This document shows, in pieces, positions 33,066 through 40,707 of a stretch of 64,000 nucleotides of DNA. The notes below the pieces were generated by a model. It was not told where the DNA came from and made no database searches. It saw only the letters and a list, made by a program, of their open reading frames with translations. Position 1 is the stretch's first letter; each line of letters opens with the position of its first letter. The DNA comes from Spirosoma radiotolerans (GTDB lineage: Bacteria; Bacteroidota; Bacteroidia; Cytophagales; Spirosomataceae). Location: contig NZ_CP010429.1 of the NCBI RefSeq assembly GCF_000974425.1, positions 2,046,001 through 2,110,000 of the forward strand. The letters are read 5' to 3'. Both the position numbers and the translations under genes were made by a program.

Positions 33066-34163
33066 ATGGAGAAGCAAGTTTTGATAGTCGGGGCTAGTAT
33101 CGCGGGATTAACGCTGGCCTATTGGCTAAACCGACAGGGGTACCAGGTAACCCTGGTTGAAATCGCCAACGGGCTTCGACGGGGCGGCTCGCCCATTGAT
33201 GTTCGGGGCGATGCCCTGACGGTGGCCAGGGAAATGGGTATTCTGGATCAAATTAAGGCCTACGAATTTGTGCATACCGATGAGATCGTTAATGCCAATG
33301 ATAAACCCATTGTGCAGTTTTCCATCAATGCCCAGGCCGAGTATACAGGTGATATTGAGATCCACCGGGACGATTTAGTCAATATACTCTATCAGGCAAT
33401 CCCGGCCAAAGCGGTCGAGTTTCTATTTAAGAATCGAATTGAGACGCTGATCCAAACCGACGATAGCGTTGCCGTCAGGTTTCAAACCGGCGAGCGTCGA
33501 GAGTTTGCCTTCGTATTTGGGGCGGATGGTACGCATTCAACGGTGCGGAAACTCGTGTTCGGGCCCGAAGCCCAATTTGCCCGCTTTTTTGGGGCTTACT
33601 TTGCTCTGGCTGAAGCCCCAGCGATTAAAGCCAACAGCCTAAATTCGGCTACCCTCTACCAGGAAGTAGGCAAAACAGCCATGCTGTATTCATTTAAAAA
33701 CGCGGTTCATGCGGGCCTTCTTTTCCGCTCGTCGAGGCTAGACTATGACTATCGCAACCGGGATCAACATAAACAAATTCTGAGGGACCATTTCGATAAT
33801 GGCTTGTGGAAGATTCCTCAAATTTTAGCGGCAATGCTGGCTTCCAATGAGTTATACTTCGATGAAGTTGTGCAAATTCAAATGCCCACCTGGACAAAAG
33901 GGCGGGTGGCCCTGGTGGGCGACGCGGCTCACACCACCGGCTTTCCCACCGGCATGGGTACCAGTTTGGCTATGCAGGGAGCGGCTCGTTTAGCCTTCGA
34001 ACTCGATACGTTTAAAGAGAGTTATCCTGCCGCCTTTGCGAGCTATTATCAAACCTTTCAGCCGTTTGTGGTGAGTGTTCAGGCGCGCATTGAGCGGGGT
34101 CTGAATTGGTTGTTACCCCCAACAGAGGCCGCTCTTGAGGAGGCTATTAAACGATTTCTCTGA
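33066..34163 (+). CDS. FAD-dependent aromatic-hydroxylase-type monooxygenase
   Basis: 365 aa. The N-terminal dinucleotide motif VLIVGASIAGLTLAYWL is followed by an acidic residue at the end of strand 2 (VTLVE). RRGGSPIDVRG resembles TetX/PHBH-family proteins. The second FAD motif GRVALVGDAAHTTGFPTGMG carries the GD signature. It is a class A flavoprotein monooxygenase and would hydroxylate an aromatic, polyketide or drug with NAD(P)H and O2; a role in drug modification like TetX is possible but unproven. Divergent from the AraC gene; a promoter and a downstream hairpin (34265-34318) bound the unit. Confidence 0.9.
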   Translation: MEKQVLIVGASIAGLTLAYWLNRQGYQVTLVEIANGLRRGGSPIDVRGDALTVAREMGILDQIKAYEFVHTDEIVNANDKPIVQFSINAQAEYTGDIEIHRDDLVNILYQAIPAKAVEFLFKNRIETLIQTDDSVAVRFQTGERREFAFVFGADGTHSTVRKLVFGPEAQFARFFGAYFALAEAPAIKANSLNSATLYQEVGKTAMLYSFKNAVHAGLLFRSSRLDYDYRNRDQHKQILRDHFDNGLWKIPQILAAMLASNELYFDEVVQIQMPTWTKGRVALVGDAAHTTGFPTGMGTSLAMQGAARLAFELDTFKESYPAAFASYYQTFQPFVVSVQARIERGLNWLLPPTEAALEEAIKRFL

Positions 34164-34264
34164 CCGCTTACAAGCTTTATCATGTCGACTCGTTTCCAGG
34201 CTGGTTGGCTTGATAAACCGTAAACATTGATTTGTCATTGGCTTTTAGTTTCCTATTCTTATGT

Positions 34265-34318
34265 ACGCTCCTATGTAGCCGATCGAACGATCAGGCATCG
34301 GCTGCAACATAGGAGCGT
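34265..34318 (+). terminator. Hairpin after the FAD monooxygenase
   Basis: ACGCTCCTATGTAGCCGAT (34265-34283) pairs with ATCGGCTGC-AACATAGGAGCGT (34297-34318) apart from a three-base bulge, and is followed by TTT. It is 100 bases past the stop codon. Confidence 0.5.
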
Positions 34319-34422
34319 TTTAGGTGATACCTACTACCCAAGTAGTTGGTCTGCTATTTTACTAAGTCTTACGTTTAAACACCTATCAAACAGCGTTGCA
34401 ATCTCAAAATGAACCAGACTTC

Positions 34423-35172
34423 ATGATCAGAGGCATCCGACTTCTCTTTATAACTATCCTGACGGTAATTCTCGCTCATCACCTCATGGTTCTTTTCCAT
34501 GAATGGTCGCATAGCGTCATCGGTTGGCTATTTGGCTACAAAGCACACCCTTTTGCTATTCATTATGGTGATTGGACATTAATTCACGCCGATGAGAACA
34601 TTGACTACGAGCCAATCTTTCAATCTTCTTCACCTTGGAAAGCTTCTTTCATTGCAGGGGCTGCCTTACTTACCAATGTCCTCTTATTGCTGGCATCTCG
34701 GAAAGGGCTACGCCAATCGGCTAGTAGGCGACAGCCGTTCTTAACACAAGCTTGCTTTTGGTTTGCCGTTTTTAACTTGGCTGAACTTTATAGCTATATG
34801 CCCCTGAGAGCCTTTTCATCCGGTGGGGACGTGGGCCATGTTGAAATAGGGCTAGGTATGTCAGCTTGGATCGGCTTTATTATGGGCACTCCCCTGATTG
34901 GCTGGCAATTGGTTGAGCTTCTGACAAAGGATTTGCCCATCATCTACCAGGCAATGGCGATTAAAAGTATAGGCTCCAAGCTGTATTACACAGCACTAAC
35001 CGTTTCCATCATATTTGGTCTGTATGGTAGTGCCCCTCTATTTTATTACGGCCTTTTAGCCCCTCAAACTCGGTGGTCCCTTTTTTCTGCTGTGGTATGG
35101 GTTGTTGTACTCACATTATTGATTCGCCTTGAGATGGGAAAGCATTATCATAAGCGAGATACCCTTGATTGA
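34423..35172 (+). CDS. Integral membrane protein with HEWSH zinc-protease-like motif
   Basis: 249 aa from ATG 34423; a TTG nine codons earlier is possible. Five or six membrane segments are visible (about 4-25, 78-95, 110-130, 150-175, 200-220, 228-245). Inside the first is FHEWSHSVIGW, an HExxH motif (residues 26-30) as in M50 site-2-type intramembrane metalloproteases. The usual NPDG partner motif is absent; a later GGDVGHVEIG could supply a third ligand. It may be a divergent M50-like membrane protein or a non-proteolytic relative. AT-rich compared with the upstream genes. Confidence 0.75.
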   Translation: MIRGIRLLFITILTVILAHHLMVLFHEWSHSVIGWLFGYKAHPFAIHYGDWTLIHADENIDYEPIFQSSSPWKASFIAGAALLTNVLLLLASRKGLRQSASRRQPFLTQACFWFAVFNLAELYSYMPLRAFSSGGDVGHVEIGLGMSAWIGFIMGTPLIGWQLVELLTKDLPIIYQAMAIKSIGSKLYYTALTVSIIFGLYGSAPLFYYGLLAPQTRWSLFSAVVWVVVLTLLIRLEMGKHYHKRDTLD

Positions 35173-35339
35173 GTATTGGTCTAGATTGCTTTTTAAACAG
35201 CTTATCTATTACATACTCAAAATACACTCCCTCTTGAGATAGATGATCTTCAGGCAACTGCTATAATAATGGGCCATTAATTTGGACGGCATGTTTCGTA
35301 ACTATTGACTATTAGCTGTAACATATCCTTCTTGAAAAT

Positions 35340-36209
35340 TTATTTATTATATGTGTTTCTCAAAAAATCTTCTATCCTGATCGGGCTTCTACCCAGTAAG
35401 TGTTTCACATCACTTTTATTGGTATTGAATTCCCCATTCGCAATTGCTCTACTGAACCTCGCAACATACGCTGCATCATCTTCGGAAACACCCGTTTGCA
35501 CAAGCTGTGCAACATATGAACTTGCTTCAGGTTGGTAATAAGCGATCGTTTTTCCAGTAATAGCTGATAGTATGTCAGCAATCTCTGCAAAAGAAAAAGC
35601 GGTTTCTGCAGCGATGATGTACTCTTTATTTTCATGCCCTGGGGTAGTCAGTACAACGGCTAATGCCTCAGCCATTTCTGCTATTGGTAAAAAGGGGGTT
35701 CTACCGTTTCCGGCAGGGATTGAAACACCCTTGTCCAGGATATCCTTTCCAACAAATATAGGAATCATGTCCGCATAGAGCGTGTTGTTCATTAACGTAT
35801 AAGGAACCCCTATTTGCTTTAGATAATCAGCTGTATACGCATGATATTGAACATCTTCGGTCATCGAGCTTTGTCGTAAATCGTTCATCTCAAAGCTCGT
35901 GTAAATAATGTGGCTGACCCCGGTTTCTTGGGCTGCATCAATGGCGTTTTTGTGCTGCTCAAATCTACGGTCGATGTCTGCTGAAGAAGAGACAAGCAAC
36001 AGTTTGTTCACGCCTTGGAACGCACTTTTTAACGATTCAAAATTTTGGTAATCGCCAATCCTCACCTGAACTCCTTTTGCTTTTAATTCTGTTGCTTTGG
36101 TTTCATCTCTTACTAATGCCGTAATGTCAGTTGTAGCTATACCCCTGTCTAACAGGGAATTAATGGTCGTTTTGCCTAAATTGCCTGTTGCACCCGTTAC
36201 TAAAATCAT
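35340..36209 (-). CDS. NmrA-like NAD(P)H-binding oxidoreductase (QorB/SDR-a type)
   Basis: 289 aa. ILVTGATGNLGKTTINSLLDRG is the Rossmann motif (GATGNLG) typical of NAD(P)H:quinone oxidoreductase 2 (QorB) and NmrA proteins. VSSSADIDRRFEQHKNAIDA and YTSFEMND follow the QorB pattern, including the R.EQH.NAIDAA block. Reduces quinones or acts as a redox sensor in the cytoplasm. It is divergent from an HxlR-family regulator (start 36327, 117 bases away), the usual qorB/HxlR arrangement. Clearly AT-rich compared with most enzyme genes in the window, suggesting separate acquisition. Confidence 0.92.
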   Translation of the reverse strand: MILVTGATGNLGKTTINSLLDRGIATTDITALVRDETKATELKAKGVQVRIGDYQNFESLKSAFQGVNKLLLVSSSADIDRRFEQHKNAIDAAQETGVSHIIYTSFEMNDLRQSSMTEDVQYHAYTADYLKQIGVPYTLMNNTLYADMIPIFVGKDILDKGVSIPAGNGRTPFLPIAEMAEALAVVLTTPGHENKEYIIAAETAFSFAEIADILSAITGKTIAYYQPEASSYVAQLVQTGVSEDDAAYVARFSRAIANGEFNTNKSDVKHLLGRSPIRIEDFLRNTYNK

Positions 36210-36326
36210 GATTTTTGTTTAAGATTAGCTAGAACTTATCTATCATGGGTAGAACTATTACAGCCTATTAAAAGTGGCTATTACTCTTTGGTAGTGTAAC
36301 AAAAAGTGGTAACCTAGAAGTGACTA

Positions 36327-36662
36327 ATGGAAAATAAAGTAGACTATACTGACTGTCCTGTTACCGAGACGATCGCGATGATTGGGGGACGGTGGAAATT
36401 GATCATTTTGCACGTGCTATACGGGCATACTAGGCGTTTTGGAGAAATCATTGTTCGGATACCCTCTATTTCAAGAAAGGTGTTAACTCAACAATTGAGA
36501 GAGCTTGAAGGGGATGGCTTAATCAGTAGGAAAGAGTACAAGGAGTGTCCACCTCGGGTAGAGTATACACTCACCGACTTTGGCAATAGCCTTTGCCCTT
36601 TATTGACTTCTATAAAAGCTTGGAGAAACGGTGTTGGCTTATTGAGTTCAAGACAGGATTAA
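36327..36662 (+). CDS. HxlR-family winged-helix regulator
   Basis: 111 aa, typical length. CPVTETIAMIGGRWKLIILH carries the conserved Cys and the GGRWK signature. The recognition region SISRKVLTQQLRELEGDGLI and the C-terminal YTLTDFGNSL complete the fold. HxlR proteins such as YodB, CatR and QorR sense quinones, diamide or aldehydes through the N-terminal Cys. The divergent QorB-like gene is the obvious target. Confidence 0.94.
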   Translation: MENKVDYTDCPVTETIAMIGGRWKLIILHVLYGHTRRFGEIIVRIPSISRKVLTQQLRELEGDGLISRKEYKECPPRVEYTLTDFGNSLCPLLTSIKAWRNGVGLLSSRQD

Positions 36663-36937
36663 ACGCTCTGGTTGAAACTATTTCTACATGTCAAATCACA
36701 TAAATAGTGGAATCAGCCTATCTTTTAGAGTGCGCTGACTATATCAGCGGCCCGGCAAAGTTGTAGCTCTCAGACCTGATTACTCTAGCCTATACATTTG
36801 AGGGTCAGTAAAATTGCAGGATTTGACGGTGCCGCTGCGGTAGCTAGCCAAGCTCCGTTGCATAGGGATGGTCTGAAAGAAAAGAAGATGCTTTCTCTTG
36901 CTAATGAATCTTAGCTCCATGACTATGAGTTGCATAA
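36663..36937. other. Gap before the second-family repeat
   Basis: No supported gene is present. The open frame on the minus strand across 36780-37001 runs into the repeat and has no family features. Confidence 0.35.
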
Positions 36938-37124
36938 TCTCATTTAACGCTCCTAAATGAGACGCAGAAGCTTTCATGCGTCTGCTCCTCAAATAGGGCA
37001 TTTTTTGAAACAGTGCTTATCTGGTGGATTGCTTAGAAAAACGCCGATTTATTGACAACGCCTTCTGTCTTACAACTGTAAGACAGCGCTTGTTTTTGTC
37101 TTACGTTATGTTGGACTTAACATA
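36938..37124. repeat. Second repeat family, copy 2 (187 bp)
   Basis: The same ordered blocks as 27243-27445: hairpin TCTCATTTA, loop ACGCTCC, TAAATGAGA (36938-36962); CATGCGTCTGCTCCTC-AAAT (36975-36994); palindrome CTGTCTTACA, two bases, TGTAAGACAG (37065-37086); CTTGTTTTTG; and ACTTAACATA at 37115-37124. It ends seven bases before element I. Confidence 0.85.
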
Positions 37125-37130
37125 ATTCCG

Positions 37131-37268
37131 GCGGTTGTTGCAAAAGTTTGGAAGGCTAAACGTAAGCTCGCTAAGTAGGTTTGATAGGGCGCCTTCTTTC
37201 GGCCAAAACAAGATGCGGCAGAATTTCTATTTAAATTTCATCCATCGATAGACCTTTAGGGTCAGTGA
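37131..37268. repeat. 130-bp-family element, copy I (degenerate right end)
   Basis: Left end GCGGTTGTTGCAAAAGTT with CATAA five bases outside. The centre aligns with the reverse of copy G. The right end is only recognisable as GACCTTTAGGGTCAG at 37251 onward and overlaps the stop codon of the gene at 37262-37825. Length about 138 bp. Confidence 0.65.
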
Positions 37269-37825
37269 TCTTGTGGAACGGCCACGATAATAACTTCTTT
37301 ATCGGTTGTTTGATCCAGAGGTCCAGATAACCCTTTTAGAGGTATTAAGATACCTTCACCGACGGTACGCTGGTAAAACTGCTTCGTGAACCGTTGAATC
37401 TTGGAGTCAAAAACAGCGCCGGGCTGTACACTGTTATCGGCAAACCGAAAGTAATAATCATTTAGAACGCTCCCGGTAACCTTCTTTGTAAAAGTAGGTA
37501 CCTCACCTGTTGGGTTGTGGTAATACGAATACGTAATAGTATATTGATTGTTATCTCCCGTTGCAATGACAATAGCGAAATTATCAATATCCAATTTACT
37601 CTTTACTGGGAACCCTTGTTTAGCCGTATGTAGCGTATCTCCAGCTACAATGTAGGCAGTCACCAGGTAACGTCCCGCTAGGCTAGTTGTCGTTTGCGAG
37701 GATTGGATTGGTGCTGTTGGTTTTACTGATGGTTGAAAAGGTTGTACTGGGGCTATAGGTGAATTGGGCCCTGGCCGACAGTTGAGAAGACTAGCAACGA
37801 GCAAAACGAGTAGTAGCGGTTTCAT
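37262..37825 (-). CDS. Lipoprotein of unknown function
   Basis: 187 aa from ATG 37825. The lipobox is LVASLLNC, followed by a Pro/Gln/Ser-rich linker (RPGPNSPIAPVQPFQPSVKP) and a beta-rich domain (GRYLVTAYIVAGDTLHTAKQ, YTITYSYYHNP). The linker plus compact domain suggests a surface-anchored lipoprotein. No family recognised. It lies alone between elements I and H, about 7 kb from the main array, and has the same one-gene-per-unit layout. Its stop codon lies within the degenerate end of element I. Confidence 0.6.
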   Translation of the reverse strand: MKPLLLVLLVASLLNCRPGPNSPIAPVQPFQPSVKPTAPIQSSQTTTSLAGRYLVTAYIVAGDTLHTAKQGFPVKSKLDIDNFAIVIATGDNNQYTITYSYYHNPTGEVPTFTKKVTGSVLNDYYFRFADNSVQPGAVFDSKIQRFTKQFYQRTVGEGILIPLKGLSGPLDQTTDKEVIIVAVPQDH

Positions 37826-37899
37826 AAGACGAAAAGTTATAGTGTTGAGAATCAAGTCTTAGTGAGCTTAAATTTAGGGTTTGAATTAACATAAAGCCA

Positions 37900-38028
37900 G
37901 TGGCTGTTGCAAAAGTCTTTAAAGTGGTCAACGAGCTTGTGTAGGTAGCCATTTTCAGGCGATTAAAAGGCTAAACGTTACAGTCTACGAAGCCATATCA
38001 AGCCGATTCCGACTTTTGCAACAGCCAC
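37900..38028. repeat. 130-bp-family element, copy H (129 bp)
   Basis: Perfect 18-bp inverted ends. CATAA five bases outside the left end and TTATG five bases outside the right end form an inverted outer pair, while the intervening five bases (AGCCA and CAATA) are neither duplicated nor complementary. The centre is related to copies A, E and, inverted, C. Confidence 0.92.
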
Positions 38029-38041
38029 CAATATTATGGTG

Positions 38042-38099
38042 GCAATCTCGCTTGTTAAACAAAGCTCAGTTTTGTTTAACAAGCGAGATTGCGTTTTTT
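38042..38099 (+). terminator. Strong hairpin with T-tract and no obvious upstream gene
   Basis: Arms of 22 bases (38042-38063 and 38071-38092; outer part GCAATCTCGCTTG) are perfect reverse complements with a 7-base loop, followed by GTTTTTTG. It looks like a rightward intrinsic terminator, yet the only gene to its left runs leftward. It may end a short transcript from element H or belong to a decayed mobile element. The rest of the 38029-38339 gap shows a weak promoter-like TAACTTTG at 38294-38301. Confidence 0.6.
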
Positions 38100-38339
38100 G
38101 CCGAATAAACCTGGCTGTCAGATTTGCAAGCCGTTTTCTCGGCCGAAACGCTTTCATTAAAAAGTACTATTACACTTCTGCTTAATTTAGGTAATACAAA
38201 AGGGGCGTTTGATACTACGGTGAATTAGCCAAATAAAGTCACTTACTCTCAACGACCAAGAGTTAGCTTGTTCAGGTAAACAGAAAATAAAGTTAACTTT
38301 GGCTTAAGGGTGGCTTTTAGATGCCCTTTTCTTAGTAAC

Positions 38340-40514
38340 ATGAGCAAACAGCATCTAGCTGAGTCTAGTGATTCTTCTCTCAACCACCAGCTTATAGAGA
38401 ACATGCAAGGCCCGGACCGGGAGACGATGAACACTGGGGTTGCCCTTTGCCAGGCCATTCGGGATCAAACCGGAAAAATAATCGATTGCCGATTCCTTGA
38501 ACTGAACACAGCGTTTGAGAAATTCACCGGTGTCAATCGTCAAGAAGCCGTTGGCAAAGCGGCCCGGGACGTATTCCCCATTCTTGGGCCGGCCTGGTTC
38601 GACCCCTACCAGCAACTCATCAATAGCGGGCAAACTATTCGCTTTGTGCGGTTTATCCCTGGATGGGACCGTTGGTTAGAGATGACGGCCTTTTTTTATG
38701 GCAATGACCAGTTTGTGGTTCATTACGACGAAATCACCGCCCGCCGACAGGCCCAGGAATCTCAGCAACAAAGTCAGGCCAGTCTACAAATGGCCCTGGA
38801 TGTAGCCCAACTAGGCACCTGGAGTTGGAACCTGCTCACCAATGAGGGTTACCTGGATGCCCGGGGAGCGGAGCTAATCGGGCTGGCCCCCGGTTATCTA
38901 GCCAACGTAGCCCATGCCCAGATGGCCAGCATTCACCCCGACGATCTGGCCCGCACGGAAGCCGACGTAATGGCAGGTATTGCCCAGGGAGTACCCTTCG
39001 GTCTCAACTATCGGGTCATCCATCCGGATCAGAGCGTCCACCATATTCGCTCCCGCTTCCATGTGGTAACCGACCCGACGGGACGTCCCGTGGAACTGAT
39101 GGGGACAAACCTGGACACAACGGCTGAATATGAACTGACAACAGCGCTACGCCAAAGCCAGGAGAAACAGGCCTTTTTACTTGCCCTGAGTGATGCCCTA
39201 AACGCCTTAGCGGATCCCATCCAGATTGAAACGACGGCCGTCCGGCTGCTGGAGGACTACCTGGGCGATACCCAGGTTCAGTTTAGCCAAATGAGCGGGC
39301 AAGAGGTGATCATTCATCAGGTCTACGGTAGCCATCAGCCACTCAGGGTCGATCAATTCCGCTTGGTAACCCTGGGCATAAAATCGCCTGTTTCCTACCG
39401 AGCGGGTCAGGTGCAGGTAGTTACCGATGTGGCAATGGATGCCGTCCATACACTGACCGAACGAGCAGAATTGCAAGCCGCTCAGATTGGCGCCTATATA
39501 ACCGTTCCTCTGGTAAAGCAACAGCAGTGGGTTGCCACCCTGAGGGTACATAGTAGCCAGGCACGCTCCTGGACTTCGTCTGAGGTTGAACTGGTTCAGG
39601 AAGCGGCCGTCCGCACCTGGGCAGCCCTGGAACGGGCCCGCTCCGAGAACGCCCTGAACCAAAGCCAGGAGCAGCTTCGGCAGTTGTCATCGAGTTTGGA
39701 AAGCCAGGTGCAACAACGCACGGAGGAGTTGGCGGCTGCTAACCACGAACTGGCTGTCAATAACCAGGCCCTAGCCGAAGCCAATGGCTTGCTTGTTCGC
39801 TCGAACGCCAACCTACAAACCTTTGCCTACATTGCCAGCCACGATTTGCAGGAGCCTCTACGCAAGATTCAGCAGTTTGGGGATCTCTTGAAAACGCGTT
39901 ACATGGACTCGACCGGCGAGGCACTGGTGTATCTGGAGCGGATGCAGATGGCGGCCTCCCGGATGTCGACCTTAATTCGGGACTTGCTGGATTATTCCCG
40001 TATTTCCACCCGGCGAGACGAGAGTACTCCCGTCTCGCTCCAGACCATTGTCGCCACCGTACTCAATACGTTGGACTGGACAATTCAGCAAACTGGGGCT
40101 CAGATTCAGGTGGGGCCGCTGCCTACGCTATCAGGTGATGCCTCCCAGCTAGGGCAGTTGTTCCAGAACCTGTTGAGTAATGCCCTTAAGTTTCGTAAGC
40201 CAGGTGTTGCTCCCCAGATTCAGATCCTGTCGTGTCGGGTGGTGGCCCGTGATTTACCGAAGGTCTTTACGCCCCACCGTGCGGTCAGCGGCTATCATCG
40301 GATTGACGTAGTGGATAACGGGATTGGTTTTGAGGAGAAATATCTGGATCGCATTTTCCAGGTCTTTCAGCGCTTGCACGGCAAAAACGAGTTTGCCGGT
40401 ACGGGTATCGGACTGGCGATTTGTGAGAAGGTGGTGACCAATCACGGGGGGGCTATAACGGCCGCTAGCCAGTCCGGTCAGGGAGCCACGTTCAGCGTTT
40501 ACTTACCCGGTTAA
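38340..40514 (+). CDS. Sensor histidine kinase with PAS, PAS and GAF domains
   Basis: 724 aa from ATG 38340 (GTG 38310 is possible). No membrane segments. Order: an N-terminal PAS-like domain (about 25-130), a PAS_3-type domain (about 150-250, GTWSWNLLTNEGYLDARGAE), a GAF domain (about 275-425), a coiled coil (about 430-500, QVQQRTEELAAANHELAVNN), a HisKA of the phytochrome-type IASHDLQEPLRKIQQF, and a HATPase with DNGIGF and GTGIGLAI. No receiver and no adjacent response regulator. The GAF-coiled coil-HisKA arrangement is common in Bacteroidota light/redox or ligand sensors; the ligand is unknown. Confidence 0.93.
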   Translation: MSKQHLAESSDSSLNHQLIENMQGPDRETMNTGVALCQAIRDQTGKIIDCRFLELNTAFEKFTGVNRQEAVGKAARDVFPILGPAWFDPYQQLINSGQTIRFVRFIPGWDRWLEMTAFFYGNDQFVVHYDEITARRQAQESQQQSQASLQMALDVAQLGTWSWNLLTNEGYLDARGAELIGLAPGYLANVAHAQMASIHPDDLARTEADVMAGIAQGVPFGLNYRVIHPDQSVHHIRSRFHVVTDPTGRPVELMGTNLDTTAEYELTTALRQSQEKQAFLLALSDALNALADPIQIETTAVRLLEDYLGDTQVQFSQMSGQEVIIHQVYGSHQPLRVDQFRLVTLGIKSPVSYRAGQVQVVTDVAMDAVHTLTERAELQAAQIGAYITVPLVKQQQWVATLRVHSSQARSWTSSEVELVQEAAVRTWAALERARSENALNQSQEQLRQLSSSLESQVQQRTEELAAANHELAVNNQALAEANGLLVRSNANLQTFAYIASHDLQEPLRKIQQFGDLLKTRYMDSTGEALVYLERMQMAASRMSTLIRDLLDYSRISTRRDESTPVSLQTIVATVLNTLDWTIQQTGAQIQVGPLPTLSGDASQLGQLFQNLLSNALKFRKPGVAPQIQILSCRVVARDLPKVFTPHRAVSGYHRIDVVDNGIGFEEKYLDRIFQVFQRLHGKNEFAGTGIGLAICEKVVTNHGGAITAASQSGQGATFSVYLPG

Positions 40515-40707
40515 GCGTCATGGGTCAATCGGTGTGTTTTGATAGGTTGGTCGAACGAGCCTTTCCAAGATTCACTCTTTTAAAGACAATTCTCAAATAA
40601 ACGCTCCATTTCGTACGACGACTGGTTAGAGTGCTTTAGGTAAACGACCAATTATCAGGGCATCCTGTGGCGGACCATTCGACAAAACTATCCAGTATGG
40701 TTTGCGG

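Noticed and set aside
36780..37001. 73-codon minus-strand frame
   Set aside because: It runs into the second repeat family and has no protein features.
24869..38028. CRISPR array made of the repeated 18-mer ends
   Set aside because: Spacing is irregular, repeats are paired as inverted ends 130 bp apart, and genes lie between; no cas genes.
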